This document shows, in pieces, positions 23,329 through 34,288 of a stretch of DNA of 64,000 bases. How positions within the stretch are numbered: position 1 is the stretch's first letter; each line of letters begins with the position of its first letter. The stretch covers positions 1,550,001 to 1,614,000 of the forward strand of contig NC_089448.1 of NCBI RefSeq assembly GCF_026210795.1. Reading direction: 5' to 3'. The notes below the pieces were generated by a model. The model was not told the origin of the DNA. It worked only from the letters and a program-made list of their open reading frames with translations, and did no database searches. The DNA is from Rhizophagus irregularis (Eukaryota; Glomeromycota; Glomeromycetes; Glomerales; Glomeraceae). A program made the position numbers and the translations under genes.

Positions 23329-23662
23329 ATTCCATGTTTGAGCTTGGAAACCTTAAACGAAACGGCAAGTTATGCAACATTTCGTTGCGAAACAATTTAT
23401 TATTTTTTTTCTTAATAAAGAAACGTTATCTAACGTTTCTTTTTTTTTGTAGGTTCAAGTATTATGTTCAAGCGGTTAATTTTGAAAATGGTAAGTTTCG
23501 CAACGTTTATATAAACGTTGCGAAACTTAAATTTATTTTATTTTATTTGATTTTTTTTTGTAAGAAACATCATTTATTCTAACGTTTCTTTTTTTGTAGG
23601 TCCAAGTGTTTCGGTATGGAAACTTCAGAACGGTGAATTTCGAAACAGTAAATTTCGAAATG
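23329..23662 (+). other. train of three exon-like units with consensus splice sites
   Basis: Three short blocks (23329-23364, 23453-23490, 23600-23662) are each preceded by (C/T)TAACGTTTCTTTTT...TGTAG, which has a branch site and acceptor, and followed by GCAAGT, GTAAGT and GTAAGT. The putative introns are 88 and 109 nt. From the ATG at 23334, joining the blocks keeps one frame open through all three (about 43 codons, ending in repeated V-N-F-E). I could not find the next acceptor, so the 3' end is unknown. The intron at 23491-23599 contains a perfect 24-bp palindrome at 23498-23521. The units look tandemly duplicated. It may be a gene fragment or a decaying gene. Confidence 0.45.
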
Positions 23663-23699
23663 GTAAGTTTCGCAAAGAAACAATGCAAACCAATTTTTT

Positions 23700-25300
23700 T
23701 TTAATAAGAAACTAGGCGTAACCCGTCACGTTACGCGTCTGAAGTGTAGCGTGTAGCGTATGTATATACTCATACATATTATAATTTATTTACTGTTTTT
23801 TATATGATTTAAATTCCTTACTTTTAATTTTCAACATAATGTTTGGCAATAAAAAAGAAGAATTATCTTGAATACGTGATTTACACATATTTGTTGAATA
23901 TAATCAAAATAACGAATAAAGTAAGCATTCTTGAAAAAACTTTCTTTACTCTTATCAGTTAATAACGTGATGGTCAGTAGCGAAATTATTACTAATGTAT
24001 TACTTAATATTAAGTTATCGTTCAGCCCAATAGGATCATGCAGATTTTCAAGCAAATTTGCAATATATAATTTCACATAAAACTTTATCGTGCGATACAG
24101 GTGACGTGCGTCAGTTATCAACATACGCAAATCTACACCCGAGACACAACAATGTGGTTTATATATATCGTTTTTTTTTTCGATCACATTTTCTGTTTAT
24201 TTTAATTCAAAAAAAAAAGATACTTTTAATTTTACAATAAATTTAAAAATATTATAACGCCATTATATTTTTCTCGGGGAGTAATGATACCATGCTCAAC
24301 ACGACCGCCATTTTGTTCTATTGAAATTATAAATTTCTTAATAACTTTTACTACACTTAAAAATGAATAAAAAGTGCTAATGGTTTCTTTTTATTTCATC
24401 AAGCAAGAAAGTATAAGAACATGAAGATGAAAAATCGACAATGCCGTTACATTTAACTGAAGTACTAATATTACCAATATCGAATAACAGATACTGTTAA
24501 TTCAAATATTAAGTGTAATCCATGAAGTTATTAAAACGTATAAAACTAAATCAACTAATACAGAAAAAAATTAATAATAAAAGAAGCAAAAATAATTGCT
24601 TAAAGAGTTTACACAGCTTTTCATTAATTTACAATTTAAATTACTTACATCCGTCTTTTTTTCGATCAATTAGTTAAATTTATAGTACACAATAACTACT
24701 TTATCTTGGGGACGTTAATTATAATACAAGTAACTTTGATCATATGGAAATAAAGAATTAAAAAATATATTAGCTTGAGTGTTATTAAAAATGATAGGAT
24801 TGAATTGATGATGTTTCTTAAATTTAATATATGTGCATATCGATATTTATATTTCAAAATTACGTTTGAATGATAATAGTTAATACAGTTTTGATTGAAT
24901 AAAACGTGAATGTCTCGTAACTCTCGTTGTTATTATGATGATTAAGCGAAACTAAATACCTTTCAAAAAGTTGATAAAATTATGATAATTCATCATGAGT
25001 TTAGCACTGTACGAAGTGATAACACTCAACTATCCCTGCTTGAAGGTTCAAAGAACATATTCTATATTAAAATGTAATTATTAGAATATTAACGGATTAT
25101 TTCTAACTTACTGTAAATTCTAATGAATGAAAATCCGGTTTATAATTAAATTATTATATAAGGTGGGAGCGGAATATAATTCCTGAGTTTATTTATGAAT
25201 CACACAAACTTTTCTGTAAAATATCAGCCATTGACCCATACTACGGTCATCATACTTACTATTTACTGTATTTGTTTTAAGATAGCACAAAATGCGTAAA
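23700..25300. other. AT-rich region, nothing supported
   Basis: A reverse frame at 23831-24187 (118 codons) has no recognisable domain and is crossed by homopolymers. No other candidate was seen. Confidence 0.45.
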
Positions 25301-25304
25301 AATT

Positions 25305-25600
25305 ATTATTTTGTACAAGCAAAATAGAATTCAAGGAATTCAAGGAAAAACTAACAAAATTTTACCTACTGTACGTCTGTACATTTACATTGCATATCAT
25401 CAACGAACACATCGGTTTATTGCTTGCTTGGCTATATTTTACAAAAAAAAAAAAAAATATAAAATCGATCCTTTTAGCACATGTCTTGTTGACGCGTGCA
25501 GTAAAATTCCTGTTGACTTTCCCTGTAAGGATGCAACTACCACGAAATATCACGTGATTTTTTCATCACCGGTGTCATTTCTATTTTCATAAAACATTTG
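25305..25600 (+). repeat. upstream block shared with F-box gene 1
   Basis: This is the counterpart of 6311-6600. Shared words include GGAATTCAAGGAA, TTTTACCTAC and CACGTGATTTTT-CATCAC. It ends where the MITE at 25604 begins. Confidence 0.6.
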
Positions 25601-25603
25601 TAT

Positions 25604-25830
25604 CCCTGCGTAACCGTAAAAAAAGCACCTACAGGGCCGGCGGCATTACGGCATTATGCAGTTGCACGTGAAAGTGCGGGTGACGAATAATGAGTGATAA
25701 ATAAGTTTTTGCCCACTCGAAAAACAGTCCCTCAGATAAATAGTATTTCGCATTCGGAGGTGGGTGTGATGCCTTGTGATGAATAAAATGGGCGAATACG
25801 TGATAATGCATTTTCACGGTTACGCTTGGG
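25604..25830. mobile_element. MITE inserted upstream of F-box gene 2
   Basis: Its termini are inverted (CCCTGCGTAACCGTAAAA on the left; the right end is the complement of CCCAAGCGTAACCGTGAAAA). Its interior matches the element at 29263-29500: GGCCGGC-x-CATTACGGC, ACGTGAAA, GTGACGAATAA and GTCCCTCAGATA occur in the same order. The homologous upstream region of gene 1 lacks it. No clear target duplication is visible. It has no coding capacity. Confidence 0.75.
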
Positions 25831-25848
25831 AAAATATCATGTACGGAA

Positions 25849-25890
25849 TAACCTAATTTGGCAAATTTGCCGGAGTTGATTCCGGTATTT
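25849..25890 (+). promoter_or_regulatory. conserved upstream element of F-box gene 2
   Basis: AATAACCTAATTTGG is followed by the perfect palindrome CCGGAGTTGATTCCGG (25870-25885), 225 bp before the ATG. The GGTCGCACAG part seen in the other copies is lost next to the MITE. Confidence 0.65.
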
Positions 25891-26110
25891 TATTGTACTT
25901 TGCACAAATGAAAGTTACAATTTTGGTTCTCTTGTTTCCTTTTCAACAATTTTATATTCAATATTTTGTAAATTCTAATAGATAGAGAAGTTTATTTTGA
26001 TCGCCCCTTTTTTGTCAAGTTTTTTTTGAAAAATTTTTTTATTGATATATTGATATCAGATATCACTTGCGAAAGATTATTTTAATCCGCCTTTTGTTTT
26101 TTGAATAAAA

Positions 26111-27601
26111 ATGTCCAACCTCAATAAAGATACTCTTTTCTTGGTATTTAAAGAATTACAAGATGATTCTAAATCCCTCTTTTCATGTCTTATGGTCAGT
26201 AGACTTTGGTGTGATACTTCAATACCAATTTTATGGAGAAACCCCTGGTCCTATAGCGATATTAATTATACAAACAAAAGCTATTTATTCATTATTCTTA
26301 CTCGCTATTTATCCGACGATATTAAAAAATTCATAACAGAACGAATCCACTTGGATTCGGTTGTAGTTAAATCACTTCAGTTTGATTATTTATCCTTCTG
26401 CAGAAGTATTAATGTAGATACTATAAATATTATATTTTCTATTGGATCACCCTTGGCTTATAATAAATTTTTTATGCAACAAGAATTTTACTCTTTCTTT
26501 ATGAGAAAGTGCCCGGAATTGAAGTATCTAGATATGAGCTCTATTAAACATCAAATATTTTATTTTCCAGAAGCTAAGGCTCGTCTTGAGTCACTATATG
26601 AATTAAAATGTGATACATCTATTGATTCTTCGTACTTTTATGGATTATCGCAATTCTGTCAATATATACAGAAACTCATCATTATTAATATAGACACAAA
26701 AATTAATCATGGGATTGTTAAGTTGATTGAAGTTCAGAAGAACCTAAAGCATTTTGAATGGAAGGATGATTTTGATGATGATCTTATAGAAAATCCTTAT
26801 AAAGAAGTATTTCGTGCATTAGAAAAGAAAGCAAATAGTCTTAATTACTTAAAAATACGCCCCTTTTATATTGAATATAGATTAATACAAGAGGCACTAA
26901 TAAATTTTTATAAACTAAAAGTATTAGTAATTGATGGATATCTTTTTATTGCTGAAGAACAATTAGAACAATTGAGAATGATAGCTTATCATGAACTTGA
27001 AGTGATTAAGGTTGATTATAATCAATTAGACATAATTTCTAGTATAATTGAAAATAGTGGAAGATGTCTCAAAAAAATTTTGTTCAAACCTTATGATATT
27101 GTTGATCTTGATGATTTTGATGACGTTGATTTTAACAAGAGTTCTCTCAATTTTATTCGTAAAGTCTATGAAAATTGTCCCTATATTGAATATTTGTCAA
27201 TTATATTTCCATCATCAAAGGAGCACTTTATTGAATTTGAAAAATTATTAAAAATTTGTCAAAATTTAAAGTCATTGTTAATAGTTTTATGGAATAGAGA
27301 TGAAGTAGAAACTTATGAGAAAAATGGGGAAGAATTATTAAAAATATTAATTAGATCAGCACCAACTAATTTAAAAGAAATTAGACCTGGTGATGAATTT
27401 AAATTTTCTTTAGAAAGCTTGGAGGATTTCTTAGAAAAATGGAGGGGCAGACGTGCACTTTCTATATTCACTATTGATCCTATTTACATAAGAGAAGATT
27501 ATAAAAAACTGATCGATAAATATAAAGGTGATGGAGTAATCAAAAATTTTGAAAACTTGCATTATTTAGATTTTATTAAATATTGTGATAATGCCTCGTG
27601 A
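26111..27601 (+). CDS. F-box protein with leucine-rich C-terminal region, gene 2
   Basis: The 496-residue frame starts at the ATG of 26111 and has no intron. The N-terminal 48 residues are an F-box (D-T-L-F-L-V-F-K-E-L, S-C-L-M-V-S-R-L-W-C-D, I-L-W-R-N-P-W), expected to bind Skp1 in an SCF ubiquitin ligase. The rest aligns end to end with gene 1 (6882-8402) and gene 4 (58307-59821) and shows the same leucine-rich pattern. Conserved landmarks include S-S-Y-F-Y-G-L-S, N-H-G-I-V-K-L-I-E and L-I-R-S-A-P-T-N-L-K-E-I-R. Divergence between copies is spread over the C-terminal two thirds, as expected for changing substrate specificity. Its upstream DNA carries a MITE (25604-25830), which may alter its regulation. 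Confidence 0.9.
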   Translation: MSNLNKDTLFLVFKELQDDSKSLFSCLMVSRLWCDTSIPILWRNPWSYSDINYTNKSYLFIILTRYLSDDIKKFITERIHLDSVVVKSLQFDYLSFCRSINVDTINIIFSIGSPLAYNKFFMQQEFYSFFMRKCPELKYLDMSSIKHQIFYFPEAKARLESLYELKCDTSIDSSYFYGLSQFCQYIQKLIIINIDTKINHGIVKLIEVQKNLKHFEWKDDFDDDLIENPYKEVFRALEKKANSLNYLKIRPFYIEYRLIQEALINFYKLKVLVIDGYLFIAEEQLEQLRMIAYHELEVIKVDYNQLDIISSIIENSGRCLKKILFKPYDIVDLDDFDDVDFNKSSLNFIRKVYENCPYIEYLSIIFPSSKEHFIEFEKLLKICQNLKSLLIVLWNRDEVETYEKNGEELLKILIRSAPTNLKEIRPGDEFKFSLESLEDFLEKWRGRRALSIFTIDPIYIREDYKKLIDKYKGDGVIKNFENLHYLDFIKYCDNAS

Positions 27602-28461
27602 GTTTGTGAAAAGCTGCTTCTTCTGGTTACTTTTCGTACAAAGTTTGTGGATTTATTATAGTATGCGAACATACGATATAGCTATGATTCTTATCAAAAT
27701 AGTAATATAGTTTCATAGATATCAAACCAGATTAATTAATAAATTGTTTTTTTTTTGAAATTTTGAACTTTTTACAATTGCACGAGAATTAACTATAAAC
27801 AAAGTAGTAAATCTTCTATTTTTGCATATAATTCGAGTTAAACAGCATTTATAATCGTTATATTGTGAGCCCGAGGTGCTTATTCCAGAAAATAAGTATT
27901 GAAACTTTCTTTAAAAATCTTTATAGGAATCATATAAATCAATCAATACATAGATGATAAGATGAATTTATTCGTATATATATCGTTTTTTTAAAAGGAA
28001 TCAATCTTTTTTTTTTAAAAAAAAAAAATATGACAGCAATAATACAGAAAGAATTTACATAACGTCAAAAGAATTTTTTATTTGTCTCTTTTACCTTGCT
28101 TATATTAATGGTAATTATTTTCTTTTCAGAAGCGTCCATATTAATGTTTATTATCCTTTAAAAATAAAGATAAGTATTAAGTATACACAATAAAAATGAA
28201 GGTTAGCCTTTAATTTCTTCTACAATTATTTTTTTAGATCTTTGTATTTTACGTACCATGCATATTACGCATCTCGTGTCGTGCGCATCAATTTTAGTGC
28301 GCATGGTTCTCACCAGCATGTGATCTGATCATTATTAAGCTTTTGTGGTTTTCGCTTATTATTTTTTTTTAATCCCTTTTTCTCTTATTTATTTCAACAC
28401 ACATATTCTTAATTTTCCTTTACTTTCCTCATTTATTATTTTTTTTAGCTTCAAAACCAAT
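27602..28461. other. 3' flank and spacer
   Basis: No gene was seen. There is a T8-A12 palindromic homopolymer near 28008-28028. The T-rich stretch at 28360-28450 precedes a small ORF. Confidence 0.4.
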
Positions 28462-28653
28462 ATGAATGGTTCAAATTCTATGTTCAGTGATGATTCTGAT
28501 ACAGAAACCTTTACCAATGAATTTCTTAATAGTATTCCTGAAGATAGTGATGAAGAAGAATGTTCTTCTGAGGTTATTGAGAATTCTAATAATTTTAACA
28601 AATATTTAAATACCTTAGGCCGCTCCAATTTAATAGTTTGTTTAACGTCCTAA
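28462..28653 (+). CDS. small acidic hypothetical protein
   Basis: This 63-codon frame starts at an ATG just after a T-rich tract ending in TTTTTTAG, and the open frame continues upstream of it. The product is strongly acidic and Ser-rich (D-D-S-D-T-E-T-F, P-E-D-S-D-E-E-E) and matches no family I recognise. It may be the first exon of a gene disrupted by the transposons beginning at about 28960, or a chance frame. Confidence 0.35.
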   Translation: MNGSNSMFSDDSDTETFTNEFLNSIPEDSDEEECSSEVIENSNNFNKYLNTLGRSNLIVCLTS

Positions 28654-28689
28654 CTTTATATAAAAATTGAGGGAGGGGGGTCAAATTAA

Positions 28690-28845
28690 GTAAACATTTA
28701 AAAATGAACATAGTTTTTTCTTTATCACTCAATGCATTTTTACTAAAAATACATTTTGGTTTATTACAGATAATGCAACTAATAAGTTTACGTATATTAC
28801 TTTTATTAATTATACCACTAGGAATATTTTCTTTGGTAAATTCAA
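28690..28845 (-). pseudogene. exon-like remnant with a C-x2-C...K-P-K-C motif
   Basis: On the minus strand an acceptor-like TTTCTTTCCAG ends at about 28853. It is followed by an open block with I-R-K-L-I-S-C-I-I-C-N-K-P-K-C-I-F-S and a charged tail. The C-x2-C...K-P-x-C-I pattern looks like part of a zinc-binding module. It runs out at G-rich sequence near 28670, and no partner exons were found. Confidence 0.35.
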
Positions 28846-28859
28846 ATACACTGGAAAGA

Positions 28860-28890
<31 letters not shown>

Positions 28891-29262
28891 TAAATATAGA
28901 CACAACTGGGGTCCAACAATACATAAGAACAATTCTAAACTAAAAGTCTACTAAATTCTAAGCTAATGATAAAACCCAACTTCTCGGGAGAAGCCCGAAG
29001 GAGTTGCCTTGCCTGTTGAGATTTAGGGGACCCACGCATAGTGTGGACCCCCTAAATCTGCTTTCATACCAGTACCCACCTTATGGTAGGCGTAGTGCAA
29101 TGGTAGTTCATTTCTATTCAAAGTCCTGCTGCCCATGTACATAGGGATTGGAAAAGATTCGATTAAAATCGAAACTATCGAAAATCGATAAGAATCGATT
29201 TTAAATCGAATCTCGAATAAAAATCGAATCTACTTATTGTGGCGCAGTTTCGTTAATTTGAC

Positions 29263-29500
29263 TACCCCTGCGTACCCTTCAAAAATGTCACAAAACGGCC
29301 GGCATTACGGCGTTATGCACTAACACGTGAAAATAAACAGTGACGAATAAGGGTGTGACGAATAGGTTTTTACTTACTCGAAAAAAACTAAGTCCCTCAG
29401 ATACTTATAGAAAATGGAAACGCAGTGGGTGTGACGGTTGTGACAAAAAAAAGTCACGTGAATTTTCGTGACATTTTTTGAAGGGTACGCAGGGGAAATC
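29263..29500. mobile_element. MITE with TIR CCCCTGCGTACCCTTC
   Basis: The 238-bp non-coding element has inverted ends CCCCTGCGTACCCTTCAAAA...TGTCAC. It is flanked by the direct repeat CGTTAATTTGAC (29251-29262 and 29501-29512). The length of that duplication fits a Mutator-type mechanism best. It is the same family as 25604-25830. Confidence 0.8.
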
Positions 29501-29897
29501 CGTTAATTTGACCGTAAACATATGGGCTAATCGGACTCAACTCACTAAGTAATAATCAGGTTAAAATTGAGGGATATATATGGAATTTGTGTAACAAAAC
29601 AATCTATATTGATAATCGCCAAATAGGAGAGCGAAGAAAATATTTTCTCTCAACAAAACAATATAGTGGGGAATCGTCGGGGAATCGTCATTTTATTGGT
29701 TATTCATTCTTATATTATATAAACTGGGTTTGTTTTAAAATATACCAATTTTTAAAGTACAAACATTTAAAGTATATAAATAATACCCTTATTTTTCTTT
29801 ATTTCGAGTTAACATTAACGATACCTGAAATATTTTACAAATTTCGCTTGCTATTACGTTCCAATTTGGTAATTTTTAAAGTATTCAGTTAGTTATA

Positions 29898-32573
29898 ATG
29901 GATAATATGGAACAAGTATATAAAAAAAATTATTATATTGCTATTTTTTTTGTTTGATTTGTTTTACTTATTGTTGTGTTTTATTTATTTATTTATTTAT
30001 TTATTTTTTTTGTTAGAATTCAAATCGCACTTTTATTCATGATTATCCAAATAGCAATATAATTACTACCATCTATTATGAAAGTGGTAGCAAATCTCAT
30101 TCGAGAAAGTACATTATTCATTCGTTAGGTATTTATCCTTCCAATGTAAAAAAAACAAAGAGAACATCAAAAAATTGCCCTGAATATGAAATACCAGATA
30201 ATTATAAAGTTGAAACAACTTTAGAAGGGTATGACATTATTTGTGAAACAAATTATTCATCTAATGGGACGGTAAAGTTTATACTTAACTGGAAAGATTC
30301 ACAAGGTATTGATCGATATATCTCAAATAATAATTCTGCATCGGGTGTTGGCAAAGACTTTTTAATGGTAATTTATTGAATTTTTATATTTAATCATTTT
30401 TATTTTGTTCATTATTTATATTGAATTTGTTTGTTAATTGTATTTTATTTTATTTTATTTTTTTTTTTAAAAAAAAAATATTTAGCTATTAAATAAAAAA
30501 ACTCGTATTTCTGGAACTATTCTATTTGGTTTTGATATTCCTTGTTTAATTGAAGCACAAAAATCTATTTTGATACCTATCAATTGTAAAAATTCTTTCA
30601 CTGCTCTTACATCACGTTCACAACAAAACAAGCGTATAAAATTACTAGCTAAAGATATTGAAAGGGCATCACAAATAATTTTAAAACAACAAAATTTTGA
30701 TAACACAAAAATTCGATATATTGAACTTGAAATTGGTGATGAAATAGTTGGGATTGATCTATCAAAAGTTAATTTAGATTTTACTAGAATTCGTCAGGAC
30801 GTGGTTGTTTGTGCATGTGATGAAGCACTAATACCAAGAGATGGGTATAGACATTTGGCAGCTATTAGTCCAAATCTTGAAAGAGAATATCAAATTAGTA
30901 ATAGGCGAAATGAAATTTCTAAATATATGGAAACAATCATTCCAATTTATAATTGTAAAATAGAATTAGATAATGTACAAAATAATTCTAATAATTCTTC
31001 TAATAATTTTTCTAATAATAATTCTGTAAATTCTAATTTTTCTTTAACTAATGATCAAAGTGGAATTTGTTCTTATCGTTCTATTAAAGATTTATTAAAT
31101 ACTTTGATACCAATTTGGAAAAAAAAATCAATTTTAAATATTGGCGATAATATTAAATTAAAATTTGGTGGTGACGGTCATATAGTTACAAATAAATATT
31201 CTCACGTTATGTTTACAATGTGCTTACTTAATGAAGGAGATGAAGTATTAAAACCTGATAAACAATATTGGTAAAATCTATTTTTATTAAATAAATGTAA
31301 TTTATTTATTGTATTCTAATTTTAAATTTTATCAAGTATCCTATTATACATAGGTAAAGAACAATATGAAAAACTTTCTATTGCGGTCTCAAAATTCAGT
31401 AATGAATTAGATTCTTTAAAAAGTGCTGGATTTATTGACCAAGATAACATTACATGGAGCATTGAATTTTACTTTAGTGGGGATTGGAAATTTATGGCTC
31501 TCGTTAAAGGATTAAAAGCAGCAAATTCAAAATATTTTTGTTTATTTTGTGAATGCCCAAAAGATTTACGTGGAAACTTAAATTTACAATGGAATATTTC
31601 AGAAAATAAGAAAGGTATTTATTTGATAGTTTATTTATATAAAAATTGATATTGATAAAAGAGTCTGTGATAATAATTCTACTATTACTAATATTGCAAA
31701 AGGTTGAATTTATTTAGGTATTGAACATCCAAGTCTTTTTCCAATAATCGAACTTGATCATTGGATCCCTGACGAATTACATGTCATGTTAAGAATAACT
31801 GATGTTTTAATGGATTGTCTATTCTGAGATTTAATGATCGATTTAAATGAATTTAAAAAGGCTACCAAAATTTTAATTGAAAAGGAAATGCAAAGAATTG
31901 GTTTGACACATTTCCAGTTTTTTGAATCAAAATCCAAAGGAAAGTCTTGGGATTGGACATCTTTGACTGGACCTGATAAATTGATAATGTTACAACATTT
32001 TGACGTAACAAAATTTATTGCTGGTGATCGTGGAAGAAAAATATCATTTTTATGGAAAGAATTCTTTAGTTTATATCAATTTTTACGCAAGGATTTATTT
32101 ACTGATGCTGAAATTAACTCTTTTGAGGTTAATGCGAAAAATTGGATCAAGTTGTTTTGTGAACCTACTATCGGAAAATCAAATTCTATCAATCAAAAGA
32201 GAGGCATGTTTAATCCTACTGATATAACTCCATATATGCATATTTTTGTATTTCATATTCCAGAATTTTTAAGGAAATTACAACATAAAGGATTAAATAT
32301 GAGACAGTTTTCTACTTCAAGTATAGAAAAGAAAAATCATTTACATGTATGATTTAATTGTAACTTAATTGCTTGGCGTTAAATTACTAATTATTTATTT
32401 TTTTATTTTTAGGTGAAATTATTTTTTGGGGGACAACTATGGGAGGAGGAAATAATAACAACAATCATTCCGTTTTACATGATATCATGTCGTTTGAAAA
32501 TAGACAATTATACTACTTAATTAATGATACACCCCGATGTATTAAACAAAGAATCATCCGTTCAAATCCTTGA
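29898..32573 (+). pseudogene. decayed transposase-like gene of the hAT-like element
   Basis: A six-exon model fits consensus splice sites and phases: 29898-29915, 30017-30367, 30486-31270, 31337-31614, 31718-32346 and 32413-32573. Recognisable motifs are P-R-D-G-Y-R-H-L (exon 3), S-G-D-W-K-F followed by F-C-L-F-C-E-C (exon 4), and L-D-H-W-I-P-D-E-L-H-V-M-L-R (exon 5). D-E-L-H fits the C/D-x2-H motif of several eukaryotic transposases. Two lesions disable it: an in-frame TGA at 31825-31827, and a frameshift in the T6/G5 run at about 32423-32432, after which a G-G-G-N-N-N-N segment continues in another frame. I recall related proteins being multicopy in Rhizophagus, but this is unverified. Catalytic function is inferred from context. 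Confidence 0.7.
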
Positions 32574-32819
32574 TTTTTTATATAATTATAAAAAAATAAA
32601 AAAAAAATTATAAAATATTATACAACTAATATAAAATATCTTTTATTGTGAAAAATATGAAAGATTATCGAAAAATTTTATTCTATTGTTAGCTTTTATA
32701 AATGACATTTTAACAATATGAGAAATTTTATAACGTAAAATAAGAAAAACATATATACAAAATTAAATGTTAATTTCTAAATAAAAATTTGGTTCTATAT
32801 TTTAAAAATGGAATTAATT

Positions 32820-33551
32820 TTAATAAAACAAATTATTATTAGCTTTAATTAAATAAAACGTACCATTATTTGAGTTATCACTCATAATACATTCTTCGCA
32901 TTTCTTAAAAATGTTTGCATCAGTATCATCCTCTTGACTTTGAACAAAATAACCGGCAGAAATTGTAAAAGAAACCACCAATTTTGGACTATGTAAAATT
33001 AAAGGTTTTTTGCCATCACGAATTCTTGTTACTACAAAATCAGACCAAATAAAAGTTACATCCTTTTTCCGCTCTTCATTCTCCATAAACACATAAGCCT
33101 TTGTTCCGCTAACGTGATTTTTTTCTCCCCAATCTTTACAATCAAATAAGTATCCTAATCGGTTATATCCTGCTTCTCCTGTAAATACGCATTTATATTT
33201 TTTTAAATAAGGTATATAGGTGAAGCTTTCCTCATTAGAAAAAATTTTAACAAATAATTCTTCACTAAATGGTTCGCATGTCAATTGCCTGACTCCACTT
33301 TTGGAACGGTGATATGAAAGCTTTTTTTCAATTCTGACTAGCAAGGAACTCCAAAAACTTCGAACTTGAGTATCAGAAATACTATCAAGTAAAAGTTGTT
33401 GTATATGTGGAATGACGCGATTATTGGGATGTAGTTGTCTTTGGTGTAAAGAAAGTTTAGTTTTTGTATAGAGACGGGTTGAATTGTCAGTAAATTGACA
33501 TAAAGAACACGTAGTTTTATTAAAAGAGCTTTTTTTATTCTTGGCGTTCAT
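32820..33551 (-). CDS. zinc-finger-like protein carried by the hAT-like element
   Basis: The intact 243-residue frame lies at the right end of the transposon and converges on the transposase-like gene. Residues 15-41 hold C-x2-C-x17-H-x4-H (C-S-L-C ... L-H-Q-R-Q-L-H), a C2H2-type zinc-binding arrangement with an unusually long finger. The remainder has a Trp- and Tyr-rich globular character and ends with a C-E-E-C pair. No known family was recognised. An element-encoded DNA-binding accessory, or a captured host gene, are both possible. The start at 33551 is the first ATG of the frame; about 480 bp separate it from the element end. Confidence 0.6.
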   Translation of the reverse strand: MNAKNKKSSFNKTTCSLCQFTDNSTRLYTKTKLSLHQRQLHPNNRVIPHIQQLLLDSISDTQVRSFWSSLLVRIEKKLSYHRSKSGVRQLTCEPFSEELFVKIFSNEESFTYIPYLKKYKCVFTGEAGYNRLGYLFDCKDWGEKNHVSGTKAYVFMENEERKKDVTFIWSDFVVTRIRDGKKPLILHSPKLVVSFTISAGYFVQSQEDDTDANIFKKCEECIMSDNSNNGTFYLIKANNNLFY

Positions 33552-34137
33552 TGTTCTAAAGAATAAAAATTAGACCTGTTTCACAAATCACGGTAATTTT
33601 GATTTTCAAATAATTAGCCAATCATATCCAAATTTTGAGTAATCACAATAATCACGATTTTATCACATTGTTTTGCCATGTGACATTTGGTTGATGCGTC
33701 AAATTAGCCTATATGATTATTATTTGTTCATAATAGTTAATTTTGGCCAAATTCATAATTCCGCCCGCGAATCACGTGACGGAACACAACTTCCTAAAAA
33801 GGAAATTTTATCTCCCAATAAAATTCAAGTTGCTATCGCACAAGGTTGTACAAATTTCCAAAAAAGGAAATTTGTTCGTCGATCACTGTATTTTTGTAAT
33901 CACGTGATATGTGTTTAAACACACCTATTATAAATAGTATAAAAAAAAATCGGTATTTGCGAAACGATTAATCGCGATTAATCAATTTTAGAATCGATTC
34001 TAATAATGGGAATCGATTCCAATCCCTACATGTACACTACACTAGGTATGAGCTGACTGCAATGTATCCAAGGCTCACGCAAATTGGTGGACCACTAGTA
34101 CTCCCGCCTGCACTATAATATTCCCATAGGGGCCTAT

Positions 34138-34288
34138 ATAGAGCTCCTAATGAGTCGAGTCGAGTCGAGTTACGAGTTAAAAACCTTAATTTTAAAGTAC
34201 TTTTTATTAAGTTAGAATATAATTAAACGAAAATTTACAATTATGCGAGTCAAAATGTGAGTTTATGCGAGTCATTTTCGGAGCTCTA
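34138..34288. mobile_element. hAT-type MITE, 151 bp
   Basis: Inverted ends TAGAGCTCC are flanked by a perfect 8-bp duplication GGCCTATA (34130-34137 and 34289-34296). A GAGTC tandem repeat (GAGTCGAGTCGAGTCGAG) lies next to the left end and GCGAGTCA words near the right. It belongs to the same terminal family as 62038-62730. Confidence 0.9.

Larger units (their letters stand above)
29142..34028. mobile_element. hAT-like DNA transposon, 4.9 kb
   Basis: The ends are 12-bp inverted repeats TAGGGATTGGAA, matching the hAT rule Y-A-R-N-G, with a perfect 8-bp target duplication. Both subterminal regions (about 29154-29226 and 33960-34020) are packed with ATCGATT/AATCGAT words, as expected of transposase-binding subterminal repeats. 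Inside are a MITE (29263-29500), a decayed spliced gene (29898-32573, +) and a zinc-finger-like gene (32820-33551, -), converging. I recognise no hAT C-terminal dimerisation domain, so superfamily placement rests on the ends. Zisupton-like or other elements with 8-bp duplications remain possible. Confidence 0.8.
29134..34036. repeat. 8-bp target-site duplication CATGTACA
   Basis: CATGTACA occurs at 29134-29141 and 34029-34036, immediately outside the TAGGG...CCCTA ends. Eight bases is the hAT target-duplication length. Confidence 0.9.

Noticed and set aside
23831-24187. 118-codon reverse frame
   Set aside because: No domain, AT-driven composition and no context.
29090-29133. Plus-strand A-box-like TAGTGCAATGG
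   Set aside because: No B box or cloverleaf follows; chance match inside the minus-strand retroposon.
29587-29892. 101-codon frame inside the hAT-like element
   Set aside because: It lies directly before the first exon of the spliced transposase-like gene and has only composition-driven hydrophobic content; it is more likely 5' noncoding.
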